In this document: in pieces, positions 26,363-34,176 of the stretch | How positions within the stretch are numbered: the first letter of the stretch is position 1 | How the letters are laid out: every line of letters begins with the position of its first letter | DNA from: Rhizobium viscosum | GTDB taxonomy: Bacteria; Pseudomonadota; Alphaproteobacteria; Rhizobiales; Rhizobiaceae | Length of the DNA: 64,000 nucleotides | Assembly: GCF_014873945.1 (NCBI RefSeq) | Contig: NZ_JADBEC010000001.1 | Location: 806,001 to 870,000, forward strand | Direction: 5' to 3' | Program-made: the position numbers and the translations under genes | The notes under the pieces: model-generated | Databases searched by the model: none | What the model was told of the DNA's origin: nothing | Seen by the model: the letters and a program-made list of their open reading frames with translations, nothing else

Positions 26363-27277
26363 ATGTCCAATGAAATCAAGACAGCGCTCACCCAATATAT
26401 GGACAGCCATGGCGGCGGCGACGGGCTCTATGCGACCGCCCTGCCCGGCTTCTATCTGATGCGCTCTTCCACGCTCACCATGCCGAAGCCGGCGATCTAC
26501 AAGCCGGCGCTTTGCATCATCGTCGATGGCGCCAAGCAGATCATGTTCGGAGAACGGCTTTTCACCTATAGTGCCATGCAGTCGCTTGTCATCAGTGTCG
26601 AGATGCCGGCCTTCGGCCAGGTGATCGAGGCAAGCCCGGAGCGGCCGATGATCGCGCTGACGCTGGAGCTCGACGTCACCATTCTGCGCGAGGTTCTGGA
26701 GGCGATGGAAGCTCCGCCGAAGCCATCGGGGGACGGCGGTCCGGGAGTTTTCGTCCAGAATTTCGGAACGGAGCTGCAGGATTGCATCCTGCGGCTGATG
26801 CGCATGCTCGGCACGCCGAAATCTATCCCGATCCTGCGACAGTCGATCCTGCGCGAGATCAGCTTCTGGCTGCTCTCCGGCGAAAACGGCAGCGAGATCT
26901 GCAAGCTGGCGCTGCCCGGCAGCCGGACACGGCGTGTGGCCGATGCCATCCATATCTTGCGCGATAATTTCACGGCGCCCGTGCGCGTGGAGCAGCTTGC
27001 AGCGGCAGCGCGAATGAGCCCTTCCTCCTTCCACCAGCATTTCAAGATGCTGACCTCTATGAGCCCGCTGCAATATCAGAAGCAGTTGCGGCTTCTGGAG
27101 GCGCGGCGGCTGATGGTGGCCGATGGCATCAACGCTGCCAATGCCGCCTATCAGGTAGGCTATGAAAGTGCCTCGCAGTTCAGCCGCGAATATTCGCGCA
27201 TGTTCGGCACGCCGCCGAAGAAGGACGCGCAGGAGCATCGGGCACAGCCAGCGGGGATCGCAACGGAAGTAGCTTAG
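26363..27277 (+). CDS. AraC-family regulator (AraC_N cupin domain)
   Basis: 304 residues. The N-terminal AraC-type cupin domain (about 20-175) includes YKPALCIIVDGAKQIMFGE. The C-terminal double HTH contains VRVEQLAAAARMSPSSFHQH and NAAYQVGYESASQFSREYSR. GGAG (26352-26355) is 7 nt before ATG 26363, against 1 nt for ATG 26357. This class usually activates a divergent dehydrogenase gene, here the SDR. The stop overlaps the stop of the convergent phosphoesterase. Confidence 0.93.
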   Translation: MSNEIKTALTQYMDSHGGGDGLYATALPGFYLMRSSTLTMPKPAIYKPALCIIVDGAKQIMFGERLFTYSAMQSLVISVEMPAFGQVIEASPERPMIALTLELDVTILREVLEAMEAPPKPSGDGGPGVFVQNFGTELQDCILRLMRMLGTPKSIPILRQSILREISFWLLSGENGSEICKLALPGSRTRRVADAIHILRDNFTAPVRVEQLAAAARMSPSSFHQHFKMLTSMSPLQYQKQLRLLEARRLMVADGINAANAAYQVGYESASQFSREYSRMFGTPPKKDAQEHRAQPAGIATEVA

Positions 27278-28119
27278 TAGTTGAGCGTGCGGCTATCCTC
27301 GCGGCCGAAACCGCGGATTTCCATCCTATCAGCGTGGACATCGATGATGGCGAAGGTGTTTTCGCTCTCGGTATCGACCACGCCCTTGAAATTGACGAAG
27401 TGGCAGCCGGCAACCTTGCCGTAATTGCCGACATGGTTATGGCCGTTGAGATAGGCGACGACGTTTTCCTGCGAGGACAGAAGCTCGACAATGCGCTCGC
27501 GGTCCCACATGTCGTGTTCGCAGGGTGGATAGACGGGGAAGTGATTCATGACGATCACCTTCTCGCCTGCGGCCTTCGCCTGTTCAATCTCGCCCGCCAG
27601 CCAGGCGAATTGTTCGTCGCTCAGCGATGCGTTCCACTCATGCGCGTTATCGGCGCCGGCTGCCCGCAGAGCCGCCAGACGCTCACGGCCAAGCGCACGG
27701 TGGGGATGGTCTTTCGGCGGCGCGAAGGTGCTAACCTCATTGCCGTTGAGCGCGATGAAGCGGAAACCGTGGCGCCGGAAGCTGTAATAGGGTGCCGGCA
27801 TGCCGACCCGTTCCACGACCTTTTCCAGATGCTCGGGGGCGACTCCGAAATCGTGATTGCCGAGCAGGAAGAACGCTTCGTGATGCATCGCGTCATAGAC
27901 CGGCAGGATATCGTCGAAGCTCTTGAAATCGCGGTCGATGATATCGCCGAGCGTCATGACGAAGCTCAGTTCCTCGCCGTTGAAGGTCTCGATGGCGGCA
28001 CCGACCTTGGCCAAGCCGTTGGCGTAATAGCGCCCCATCTCGACCTGCGGTTCGAGGGCAGCATATTGCGGATCGGCGATGATGCCGAAGCGGAAAAGGG
28101 GAAGATCGGCTGATGACAT
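27274..28119 (-). CDS. ADPRibase-Mn-like metallophosphoesterase
   Basis: 281 residues of calcineurin-like fold. Motifs in order are FGIIADPQYA, LGDIIDRD, LGNHDFG, MNHFPVYPP and NGHNHVGN. The DPQ in place of DxH and the YAALEPQVEMGRYYANGL stretch match Mn-dependent ADP-ribose/CDP-alcohol diphosphatases rather than ordinary phosphodiesterases. It would hydrolyse nucleotide diphosphate linkages in the cytoplasm. It is convergent with the AraC gene (4-nt overlap of stops). Confidence 0.88.
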   Translation of the reverse strand: MSSADLPLFRFGIIADPQYAALEPQVEMGRYYANGLAKVGAAIETFNGEELSFVMTLGDIIDRDFKSFDDILPVYDAMHHEAFFLLGNHDFGVAPEHLEKVVERVGMPAPYYSFRRHGFRFIALNGNEVSTFAPPKDHPHRALGRERLAALRAAGADNAHEWNASLSDEQFAWLAGEIEQAKAAGEKVIVMNHFPVYPPCEHDMWDRERIVELLSSQENVVAYLNGHNHVGNYGKVAGCHFVNFKGVVDTESENTFAIIDVHADRMEIRGFGREDSRTLNY

Positions 28120-28203
28120 GCGGCGTGATGTAGAGGCCGCGAATGACAGCGATGTGACGGCGCTGCCAGTCGCGGCATTTCGATAAGAAGCCCTTGCGAT
28201 GCC

Positions 28204-28425
28204 TCAGGTTGCGGCTGATGCCTGCTCACGCCGGCCCGTAAAATAGGGCAATGCGAACATGTAGAGGCCACTGAACAAAAGCAGGAAAAGCGGTGGTAGC
28301 GGCGAGTAGACCACAAAGGCAGGCGGGGTGCCCACCGCCATGGCGGCGAAATTGGCAATGACAGTCATCGTGAAGATGATGGACAGCCAACGGTGAAGCT
28401 GACGGATCGCCTTGTTCCAGTTCAT
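28204..28425 (-). CDS. Small two-helix membrane protein
   Basis: 73 residues with two hydrophobic helices (about 14-35 and 40-62) and a short charged tail. An excellent AAGGAGG lies upstream of ATG 28425. It is the third gene of an arsR-SRPBCC operon, 41 nt after the SRPBCC stop. No family is recognised. Confidence 0.75.
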   Translation of the reverse strand: MNWNKAIRQLHRWLSIIFTMTVIANFAAMAVGTPPAFVVYSPLPPLFLLLFSGLYMFALPYFTGRREQASAAT

Positions 28426-28466
28426 TATTCTTCCTCCTTAGACAATCAGACGCCGTTCGTCCTGGA

Positions 28467-28877
28467 TCAGTCGGCGCGCGCCAGCACCTGTTCCAGATTT
28501 TCGAAGAAGCGCTGCCAGCCGAACTTGGCGCCCTGGTAGGCCTGTTCCTGATCCGGACGGAAGCCGGCTTGTTCCATGCGCAGATGCGTGCCCGAGCCGA
28601 TGGGTGTCAGGGTCCAGGTGACGGTACTTTCGAGGCCGTAGGCATCCCAGGTATAGGCAAGCGTCCTGTTCGGCTCGATTTCCAATACCCGGCAGTCGAC
28701 GGAGCCCCACTCGGCGGTGAGCTTGAAACGATGGTCCGGAACGAGCTTGAAGTCGTTTTTCATCAGCCATTCCTGGATCAGATGCGGTTGGGTGAGCGCG
28801 CGCCAGATCTTTTCCGGCGGGAAGGCGATCTCCCGCTCGACGATGACGGAGCGGATCTCGGTTGCGGTGTCGTTCAT
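28467..28877 (-). CDS. SRPBCC/AHSA1-domain protein
   Basis: 136 residues of START-like fold: VIVEREIAFPPEKIWRALTQ at the N-terminus, then LAYTWDAYGLESTVTWTLTP and a C-terminal QRFFENLEQVLA. Proteins of this type bind a hydrophobic ligand and are nearly always paired with an ArsR regulator. It overlaps the arsR stop by 4 nt (translational coupling). The ligand is unknown. Confidence 0.92.
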   Translation of the reverse strand: MNDTATEIRSVIVEREIAFPPEKIWRALTQPHLIQEWLMKNDFKLVPDHRFKLTAEWGSVDCRVLEIEPNRTLAYTWDAYGLESTVTWTLTPIGSGTHLRMEQAGFRPDQEQAYQGAKFGWQRFFENLEQVLARAD

Positions 28878-29197
28878 TGGTCCATCCTTTTGAGCAAATC
28901 TTCCAAAGCGTCGAACCGGCTCTCCCAGAAGCCGGCCATCTCCGTCGTCCAGTCCGCCAGAGGGGCAAGAGCCTTGATCTCGGCGCTGTAATGCGTCTGG
29001 CGACCCTCGTGGCGGTCGCGGACAAGGCCGGCAGTCTTGAGCACTGCCAGATGTTTCGAAACAACCGGCTGAGAAACACCGGCGCGAGCCGTCAGGGCGC
29101 CGACTGTCTTCTCACCTTCACGACACAGGCGCTCGAAGATGCCTCGACGGGTCGGATCGGAAAGCGCCCTGAAAAGCGCATCTTGGGTGTCAGACAT
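28874..29197 (-). CDS. ArsR-family repressor
   Basis: 107 residues, a winged helix: LFRALSDPTRRGIFERLCRE, then TVGALTARAGVSQPVVSKHL. No CVC metal motif is present, so it probably is not an arsenic sensor; the class paired with SRPBCC proteins is common. A perfect 17-bp inverted repeat sits 8 nt upstream of its start, strongly suggesting autoregulation. It is the first gene of a three-gene operon. Confidence 0.93.
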   Translation of the reverse strand: MSDTQDALFRALSDPTRRGIFERLCREGEKTVGALTARAGVSQPVVSKHLAVLKTAGLVRDRHEGRQTHYSAEIKALAPLADWTTEMAGFWESRFDALEDLLKRMDQ

Positions 29198-29204
29198 CTT
29201 AATT

Positions 29205-29247
29205 CATACCCGATTGGCTATGAATAATCGATAGCCAATCGGGTATG
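29205..29247. promoter_or_regulatory. ArsR operator: perfect 17-bp inverted repeat
   Basis: CATACCCGATTGGCTAT (29205-29221) and its exact reverse complement (29231-29247) flank a 9-nt spacer, directly upstream of arsR. Such a long perfect match is unlikely by chance; it fits a repressor operator. Confidence 0.72.
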
Positions 29248-29304
29248 GATAAGTCAAGCCGTATTTGACAATGGATTGAAGGAAAACCGAAGCAGAAACG
29301 AAAA

Positions 29305-29329
29305 CACCCGGCGCTTGCAGCGCCGGGTG
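29305..29329 (-). terminator. sodB terminator
   Basis: Perfect 10-bp stem CACCCGGCGC / GCGCCGGGTG with a 5-nt loop, followed on the minus strand by TTTTCGTTT. Confidence 0.8.
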
Positions 29330-29354
29330 CTGAAAATCAGGTGTTCGGAAGTGC

Positions 29355-29957
29355 TTACTTCGTTGCCGCTTCGTAGCGCTCGAGGACGTAGTCCCAGTTG
29401 ATGAGGCTGTCGACGAAGGCTTCGAGGTACTTCGGACGGGCGTTCCGGTAGTCGATGTAGTAGGAGTGTTCCCAGACGTCGACGCCGAGGATCGGGGTGG
29501 CCCCGTGAACGAGCGGGTTTTCGCCATTCGGGGTCTTGGAGATTTCGAGCTTGCCGTTCTTGACGGAAACCCAGGCCCAGCCCGAGCCGAACTGGGTGGC
29601 GCCGGCATTGGCGAAATCGGCCTTGAACTTGTCATAGCCGCCGAGATCGGAGTTGAAGGCAGCTTCGAGCTTGCCCGGCAGCTTGTTGCCGCCGCCGCCC
29701 TTCTTCATCCACTTCCAGAAATGGATGTGGTTGTAGTGCTGAGCAGCATTGTTGAACAGGCCGGCATTGGTGCCGAAGGACTTCTTGACGACCTCTTCCA
29801 GGGAGAGATCGGCGAGGCCGGCTTCCGCTGCAAGCTTGTTGCCGTTGTCGACATAAGCCTTGTGGTGCTTGTCGTGGTGGAACTCCAGCGTCTCCTTCGA
29901 CATGAAGGGAGCAAGGGCTTCGTAGTCATAGGGAAGTTCAGGCAATTCGAAAGCCAT
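29355..29957 (-). CDS. sodB: Superoxide dismutase, Fe/Mn type
   Basis: 200 residues, the standard SodB length. Metal ligands are visible: His27 (LEFHHDKHH), His77 (AQHYNHIHFW), Asp160 and His164 (GVDVWEHSYY). NARPKYLEAF follows. It disproportionates superoxide in the cytoplasm. Whether Fe or Mn is used cannot be told from sequence alone. ATG 29957 with GAGGAGATC upstream is used; the frame to 30209 is not coding. It ends at a strong terminator. Confidence 0.97.
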   Translation of the reverse strand: MAFELPELPYDYEALAPFMSKETLEFHHDKHHKAYVDNGNKLAAEAGLADLSLEEVVKKSFGTNAGLFNNAAQHYNHIHFWKWMKKGGGGNKLPGKLEAAFNSDLGGYDKFKADFANAGATQFGSGWAWVSVKNGKLEISKTPNGENPLVHGATPILGVDVWEHSYYIDYRNARPKYLEAFVDSLINWDYVLERYEAATK

Positions 29958-30454
29958 ATCAGATCTCCTCTTGGCAATAGATTGCGTCATCGGCAGGTGA
30001 GGCGGAACATAGGAGGGGAAGCATTGAGAGGCAACCGGCGAATTATCAAAAAACAACCGCTTCGAGGAAAATTTGCCTCTCGTCACGAGCTCTCTCCGCG
30101 CGCATAAATCACCGGGGGATGTTGCGCTTTCCGGGATATGAAAGCAGCGTGACGAGATGACGAGGACTGGCATGCAAAGGAATAAAATCCCTCTCCTCGC
30201 GACGCTCACATTCCGGTTATCGCGCCTGGAAAATGAGGCACGCTCGTATCCGTAGCCGCGTTTAGGGGAGACAGCCGATATTTCAATAAAAAACTGTTAA
30301 TTTCTTTTGGGCGCTTTTGACAGGCGATGGGTAGCGCGTCTTAGATGCAATCCAGGGCTATCAAAGAGCGTTAGCGCAACTTTTGATAGGAATCACTTAA
30401 TTAGCATTGCATAAATCATTTCAGGGACTTCTGACATCAACTTCGGGGCGTGTG
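29958..30454. other. Intergenic region with promoters and an inverted repeat
   Basis: 497 nt between divergent sodB and the coiled-coil gene, with no convincing gene. It must hold both promoters. At 30358-30389 CTATCAAA and TTTGATAG (8-bp arms, 16-nt spacer) make an operator-like repeat about 65 nt before the coiled-coil start. The segment 30280-30360 is AT-richer than its surroundings. Confidence 0.5.
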
Positions 30455-32002
30455 ATGGTCATGAGCTTTTTTCGTCGTAATGAAGAACCCGTCAAGTCGG
30501 GTTTGAGAGTATCCAGCCATCGCCAGCTACCATCCGTCACCGAGCAGACAGCTCTGGTGGATCGGCCGCCGGTCCAGTACAGCGTTTCGGAAGTCGATGA
30601 TTTCCAGGCTTTCGGCACGGCAATCGAGGAGAACAAGCAGTCCTCCGAAGAGCTGCTGGTCAGCCTGACATCGCTGCAGGAACGGGTCTCCTCGCTGCTC
30701 GGCGCGCACAGCCACTCGCTCAACGAAACGGGCGCACTAAGGGCCGAATGTTCGCGTTTGAGCTCGCTGCTCGACTATGAGAGCAATGCGCGGCGAAAGG
30801 CCGATCAGGAAAACCAGCGCCTGACGGCCGACAACAAGGAACTGACGCTCGACGGCAGCCAGCTTCGCGTCGAGGCTGGCACTTACCGCGAAGAACTGGT
30901 GAAGCTGCAGGGCGTGCACGAGCTGACGCGGGAAGAATTCACCGTCGTCGAGGCGCGACTGATCGATGCCGAGCGCGAGATCCGCGACCGGGCGCTGCAG
31001 TTCGACGAGGTTTCCGCACAGCTTCGCCGCACGCAACAGGATCATGATGCGCGCAGCCGGGAACTCGCGAGCACCCGCGAGAAGCTTGAGCTGGAAACCA
31101 CGGCCCATCAGTTGCTCGCCGAAAGCTCGCGTCGCGAAAACAGCATCCAGCTTCGAGAAATCGCCCGCCTCAACGAAGAGCGCAGCCACCTCAAGACCAA
31201 TCTTTCGGAGTACGAGGCGCTGACGCGCGGCCTGCAGTCCTCCGTCGCCAACCTGAAGCAGGATCTCGCCGCTTCCGAGGAGCGCTATCGCCGCCTGGAA
31301 GCCGAATTCGAAACGCTGGAAACCTCCTCGACGCTCGAACTCGCAAACCTGCGCACCAAGCACGAGGCGATCGGCTCGAAATCCGAGCTCGTCGAGAAGC
31401 TGCTGTCGACCGCCAACAGCCGCAACAAGATGACGGACGAGGAGCTGCAGTCGACCCGCGCGGAACTGAAGCGTACGAAGGGCGAACTCGCCACGGCGCT
31501 GGCGCGCCTGGAGCGGATGACCGACGAACTCAACCGCGTTCGCCTCAACGGCACGGAAAGCGAAGCGGCACGCCGCGAGCTCGCTGCCCACAGCAACGAT
31601 CTGGTGATGAAGCTGCGCGAGGCCGAAAGCCAGCGCAGCAAGCGCGACCGCGAGATCGAAGCCTTCAAGCACGATCTGGATACGCGCCTCGATACGGACC
31701 GCTACGAAATCAGCCAGCTGCGGACGAGCCTCGAAATCGCCAAGTCGGAAATCCGCCAGCTCCGCGCCGAACGCGCCATCCTCAGCGGCCAGCTCGAAGT
31801 GGCTCGCGGCGATCGCCCGAGCCTCGCAGACGCCCTGCCCGTCGAAGAGCCCGTGAAGGAGGAGGTCCGGATGCCGGCCGCTACCTTCGCGCCGATGATC
31901 GACATTTCCAACAAGTCGCTGCGCGGCAACGGCATTGTCGCCGGCTCGATCAATGACGAACTCGCCGCCATCGAAACCAATCTGCGCACGCCGGCGGAGT
32001 GA
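30455..32002 (+). CDS. Long coiled-coil (filament-like) protein
   Basis: About 515 residues. After a 60-residue polar N-terminus almost the whole protein is a heptad-rich alpha-helix (Leu/Glu/Arg-rich from about 75 to 450), with a short non-helical C-terminus (MIDISNKSLRGNGIVAGSIN). No signal or membrane segment is present. It resembles bacterial intermediate-filament-like or polar scaffolding proteins in overall plan, but no family is certain. GGGG at 30445 supports ATG 30455; ATG 30461 is the alternative. Confidence 0.85.
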   Translation: MVMSFFRRNEEPVKSGLRVSSHRQLPSVTEQTALVDRPPVQYSVSEVDDFQAFGTAIEENKQSSEELLVSLTSLQERVSSLLGAHSHSLNETGALRAECSRLSSLLDYESNARRKADQENQRLTADNKELTLDGSQLRVEAGTYREELVKLQGVHELTREEFTVVEARLIDAEREIRDRALQFDEVSAQLRRTQQDHDARSRELASTREKLELETTAHQLLAESSRRENSIQLREIARLNEERSHLKTNLSEYEALTRGLQSSVANLKQDLAASEERYRRLEAEFETLETSSTLELANLRTKHEAIGSKSELVEKLLSTANSRNKMTDEELQSTRAELKRTKGELATALARLERMTDELNRVRLNGTESEAARRELAAHSNDLVMKLREAESQRSKRDREIEAFKHDLDTRLDTDRYEISQLRTSLEIAKSEIRQLRAERAILSGQLEVARGDRPSLADALPVEEPVKEEVRMPAATFAPMIDISNKSLRGNGIVAGSINDELAAIETNLRTPAE

Positions 32003-32012
32003 TCGAAGCGCT

Positions 32013-32042
32013 CTTCGGCGGGAAGAGAACTTTCCGCCGAAG
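32013..32042 (+). terminator. Terminator-like hairpin after the coiled-coil gene
   Basis: CTTCGGCGG (32013-32021) and CCGCCGAAG (32034-32042), 9-bp stem, 12-nt loop. No T run follows. Confidence 0.5.
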
Positions 32043-32137
32043 GCGAAAACAGTACATCTGACAGATCCTTTGCCCAGTCGCCGGAACCAGAGCCTGCCTT
32101 TACGAGTTTGAAGGCAGGGTCTGGAGGAGGCGCTCTC

Positions 32138-32842
32138 ATGGGACAAGTTCGAAATCGGGGACAAGTTCGAAATCGGGGACAAGTTCGAAATCGGGGACAA
32201 GGTCAAAATCAGGCGGAAGACCAGCAGAAGATCTATCAGCGCTGGGCACCGGTCTATGACCAGGTCTATCGCGGTCTCCTGCGCGACGGGCATCGCACGC
32301 TGGCGCGGCTTGCGGCTGACGCCGGTACGGACATTCTGGAAATCGGCGTCGGCACCGGGCTGGTGCTCCCCTACTATCCCCGGCGATCCCGGGTGACAGG
32401 CATCGACATTTCCGAGCATATGATCGCCAGAGCACGGGAAAAGGTCATCAGGCAGAAGCTCTTCCATATCCGGCAATTGCAGGTGATGGACGCCCATGCA
32501 CTCGCCTTCGAGGACCAGTCTTTCGATGCTGTCTGCCTGCCTTTCGTCATCACGCTCATTCCCGAGCCGGAACGGGCGCTCGATGAATGCGCCCGCGTTT
32601 TGCGGCCGGGCGGCGAGATCATCCTGGCCAGTAAGCTCGGCGACGGTGCAGGGCTGCAGGGAGCGATCGAGGAGGCAGTGGCCCCGCTTGCGCGGCGGAT
32701 CGGCTGGAGCTCGTCTTTCCGGATCAGCCAGATCACCGACTGGGCGCGCAAGAGCGGTTTCGATGCCATTGAAATATTGCCGGTTTTCCCGAACGGCTTC
32801 TTCAAGGTCATCCGCCTGAAACGGCGCTCGCCTGACGCTTGA
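32138..32842 (+). CDS. SAM-dependent methyltransferase with repeat N-terminus
   Basis: 234 residues. A class I methyltransferase core (about 30-200) has DILEIGVGTGLVLPYY (SAM loop), VTGIDISEHMI and ALDECARVLRPGGEIILASK. It resembles UbiE/PmtA-type enzymes such as phospholipid N-methyltransferases, but the substrate is uncertain. GGAGGAGG (32123-32130) lies 7 nt before ATG 32138. The first 24 residues are an in-frame tandem repeat, Gly-Gln-Val-Arg-Asn-Arg three times then a degenerate copy, encoded by an 18-nt minisatellite. Confidence 0.88.
   Translation: MGQVRNRGQVRNRGQVRNRGQGQNQAEDQQKIYQRWAPVYDQVYRGLLRDGHRTLARLAADAGTDILEIGVGTGLVLPYYPRRSRVTGIDISEHMIARAREKVIRQKLFHIRQLQVMDAHALAFEDQSFDAVCLPFVITLIPEPERALDECARVLRPGGEIILASKLGDGAGLQGAIEEAVAPLARRIGWSSSFRISQITDWARKSGFDAIEILPVFPNGFFKVIRLKRRSPDA
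32140..32211 (+). repeat. 18-nt tandem repeat, four copies
   Basis: Three identical units GGGACAAGTTCGAAATCG (32140-32157, 32158-32175, 32176-32193) and one degenerate unit (32194-32211). They stay in frame with the methyltransferase, so unit loss or gain would alter only the N-terminal length. Confidence 0.95.
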
Positions 32843-32913
32843 GACGAAACTTTTTCCGCCCTTAACTGTTTCAGTCTTGCCTTCGCTCGGCCCTTTGTTC
32901 GCCAAGGATTTTC

Positions 32914-33645
32914 ATGAGCACCGATTTCTTCCTCTTCATCATCGTCGGTTTCTGCGCGCAGATCGTCGATGGCGCGCTCGGCATGGCCTTCGGCGTGCTC
33001 TCGACGTCCAGCCTGCTTGCGCTCGGCGTGCCGGTCGCCAATGCCAGCGCGATGACGCATGTGACGGAGATGTTCACGACGGCCGCATCAGGCATTTCTC
33101 ATGTCTGGCACCGCAATGTCGACTGGAAGCTCGTGGCGCGGCTCGCACCCGCCGGCATGATCGGCGGGGCGTCCGGCGCCTTCCTGCTTGCCAATGTCGA
33201 TGGCAAGGTCATTGAGCCCTTCGTTTCGGCCTATCTGATCGCCATCGGTCTCGTGATCCTCTGGAAAGCCTTCCACCCGACACCGAAGCGCGATGTCCGC
33301 GACTGGATGGTGCCGCCCGTTGGGCTTTGCGGCGGCGTGTTGGATGCGATCGGCGGCGGCGGATGGGGACCGATCGTTACCAGTTCGCTGGTCGGCCGCG
33401 GCCATGATCCGAAGCGGGTGATCGGATCGACCAATTTCACCGAATTCGCGGTGACGCTGATCATTTCGATCACCTTCATGCTGGCGCTAGGCTGGTCGGA
33501 GCTTGGCTCTGCGGTAGGTCTGATCATCGGCGGCGTGATCGCTGCACCCTTCGGGGCAATCCTCGTCAAGCGGCTGCCGGTGAAACCGCTGATGATCGCA
33601 GTTTCGATCGTCATTATCGCGACATCGCTCCTGCGGTTCTTCTAA
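32914..33645 (+). CDS. TSUP-family permease (TauE/SafE)
   Basis: 243 residues, about eight hydrophobic segments. The repeat-type signature is FCAQIVDGALGMAFGVLSTS early and PVGLCGGVLDAIGGGGWGPI in the second half. Family members move sulfite, sulfoacetate or other anions. No sulfur genes are adjacent, so the substrate is open. The stop overlaps that of the convergent NTF2-like gene. Confidence 0.92.
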   Translation: MSTDFFLFIIVGFCAQIVDGALGMAFGVLSTSSLLALGVPVANASAMTHVTEMFTTAASGISHVWHRNVDWKLVARLAPAGMIGGASGAFLLANVDGKVIEPFVSAYLIAIGLVILWKAFHPTPKRDVRDWMVPPVGLCGGVLDAIGGGGWGPIVTSSLVGRGHDPKRVIGSTNFTEFAVTLIISITFMLALGWSELGSAVGLIIGGVIAAPFGAILVKRLPVKPLMIAVSIVIIATSLLRFF

Positions 33646-33989
33646 GCCGTGTTGCGGCCGAAATAGACATCGACAGAGGCTATCCTGTCACCGGCGAAAC
33701 GAAAGCTCTCCATGTTGCGGAAGGCTTTGCCGTTGGTCATTTCGGCGCGGTAACGCACGACCCCGTCATCCCCCTGAACCGCCAGGAACTCGATGTCGAA
33801 GGCGCTTAGCGCCGGCTCGTTCGGCCAGCAGCGCTCGAAATAGGCGGCGCGGTCGATATGATCATCCTGCGGACTGGAAAAGGTAAAATCCTCGGTCAGC
33901 ATCGCGCTGACAATATCCTTGCGGTGATCAATATAGGCTGCATAGAGATCGCGCAGCATCTGGGCGCGGTGTTCGTTTCTGTTGCTCAT
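33642..33989 (-). CDS. SnoaL/NTF2-like domain protein
   Basis: 115 residues with the cone-shaped NTF2 fold: MLRDLYAAYIDHRKDIVSAM at the start, then FSSPQDDHIDRAAYFERCWP and VRYRAEMTNGKAFRN. This is a small ligand-binding or isomerase-like family. GAGGAG lies ahead of ATG 33989. Its role is unknown and it reads alone. Confidence 0.85.
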   Translation of the reverse strand: MSNRNEHRAQMLRDLYAAYIDHRKDIVSAMLTEDFTFSSPQDDHIDRAAYFERCWPNEPALSAFDIEFLAVQGDDGVVRYRAEMTNGKAFRNMESFRFAGDRIASVDVYFGRNTA

Positions 33990-34176
33990 GTCTGCTCCTC
34001 GATATTACCGATTGCATATTGCAATCAGCTAGAGGCGAAATCGGGATATTCAAGGGCTTTCCGCTGCCAGCAGGTCTGATCGGGTGGAATCCGTCCTTGG
34101 CAGCCCTCAGTGTAGTGCGTAAAGTGAGGGTCGCCTCATCTTGGCGCTAGCCAGACTGTACCGAAGAAGATCCGCA

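Noticed and set aside
30737..32905. 722-residue minus-strand open frame over the coiled-coil gene
   Set aside because: Shadow of the coiled-coil and methyltransferase genes; low-complexity with no recognised domain.
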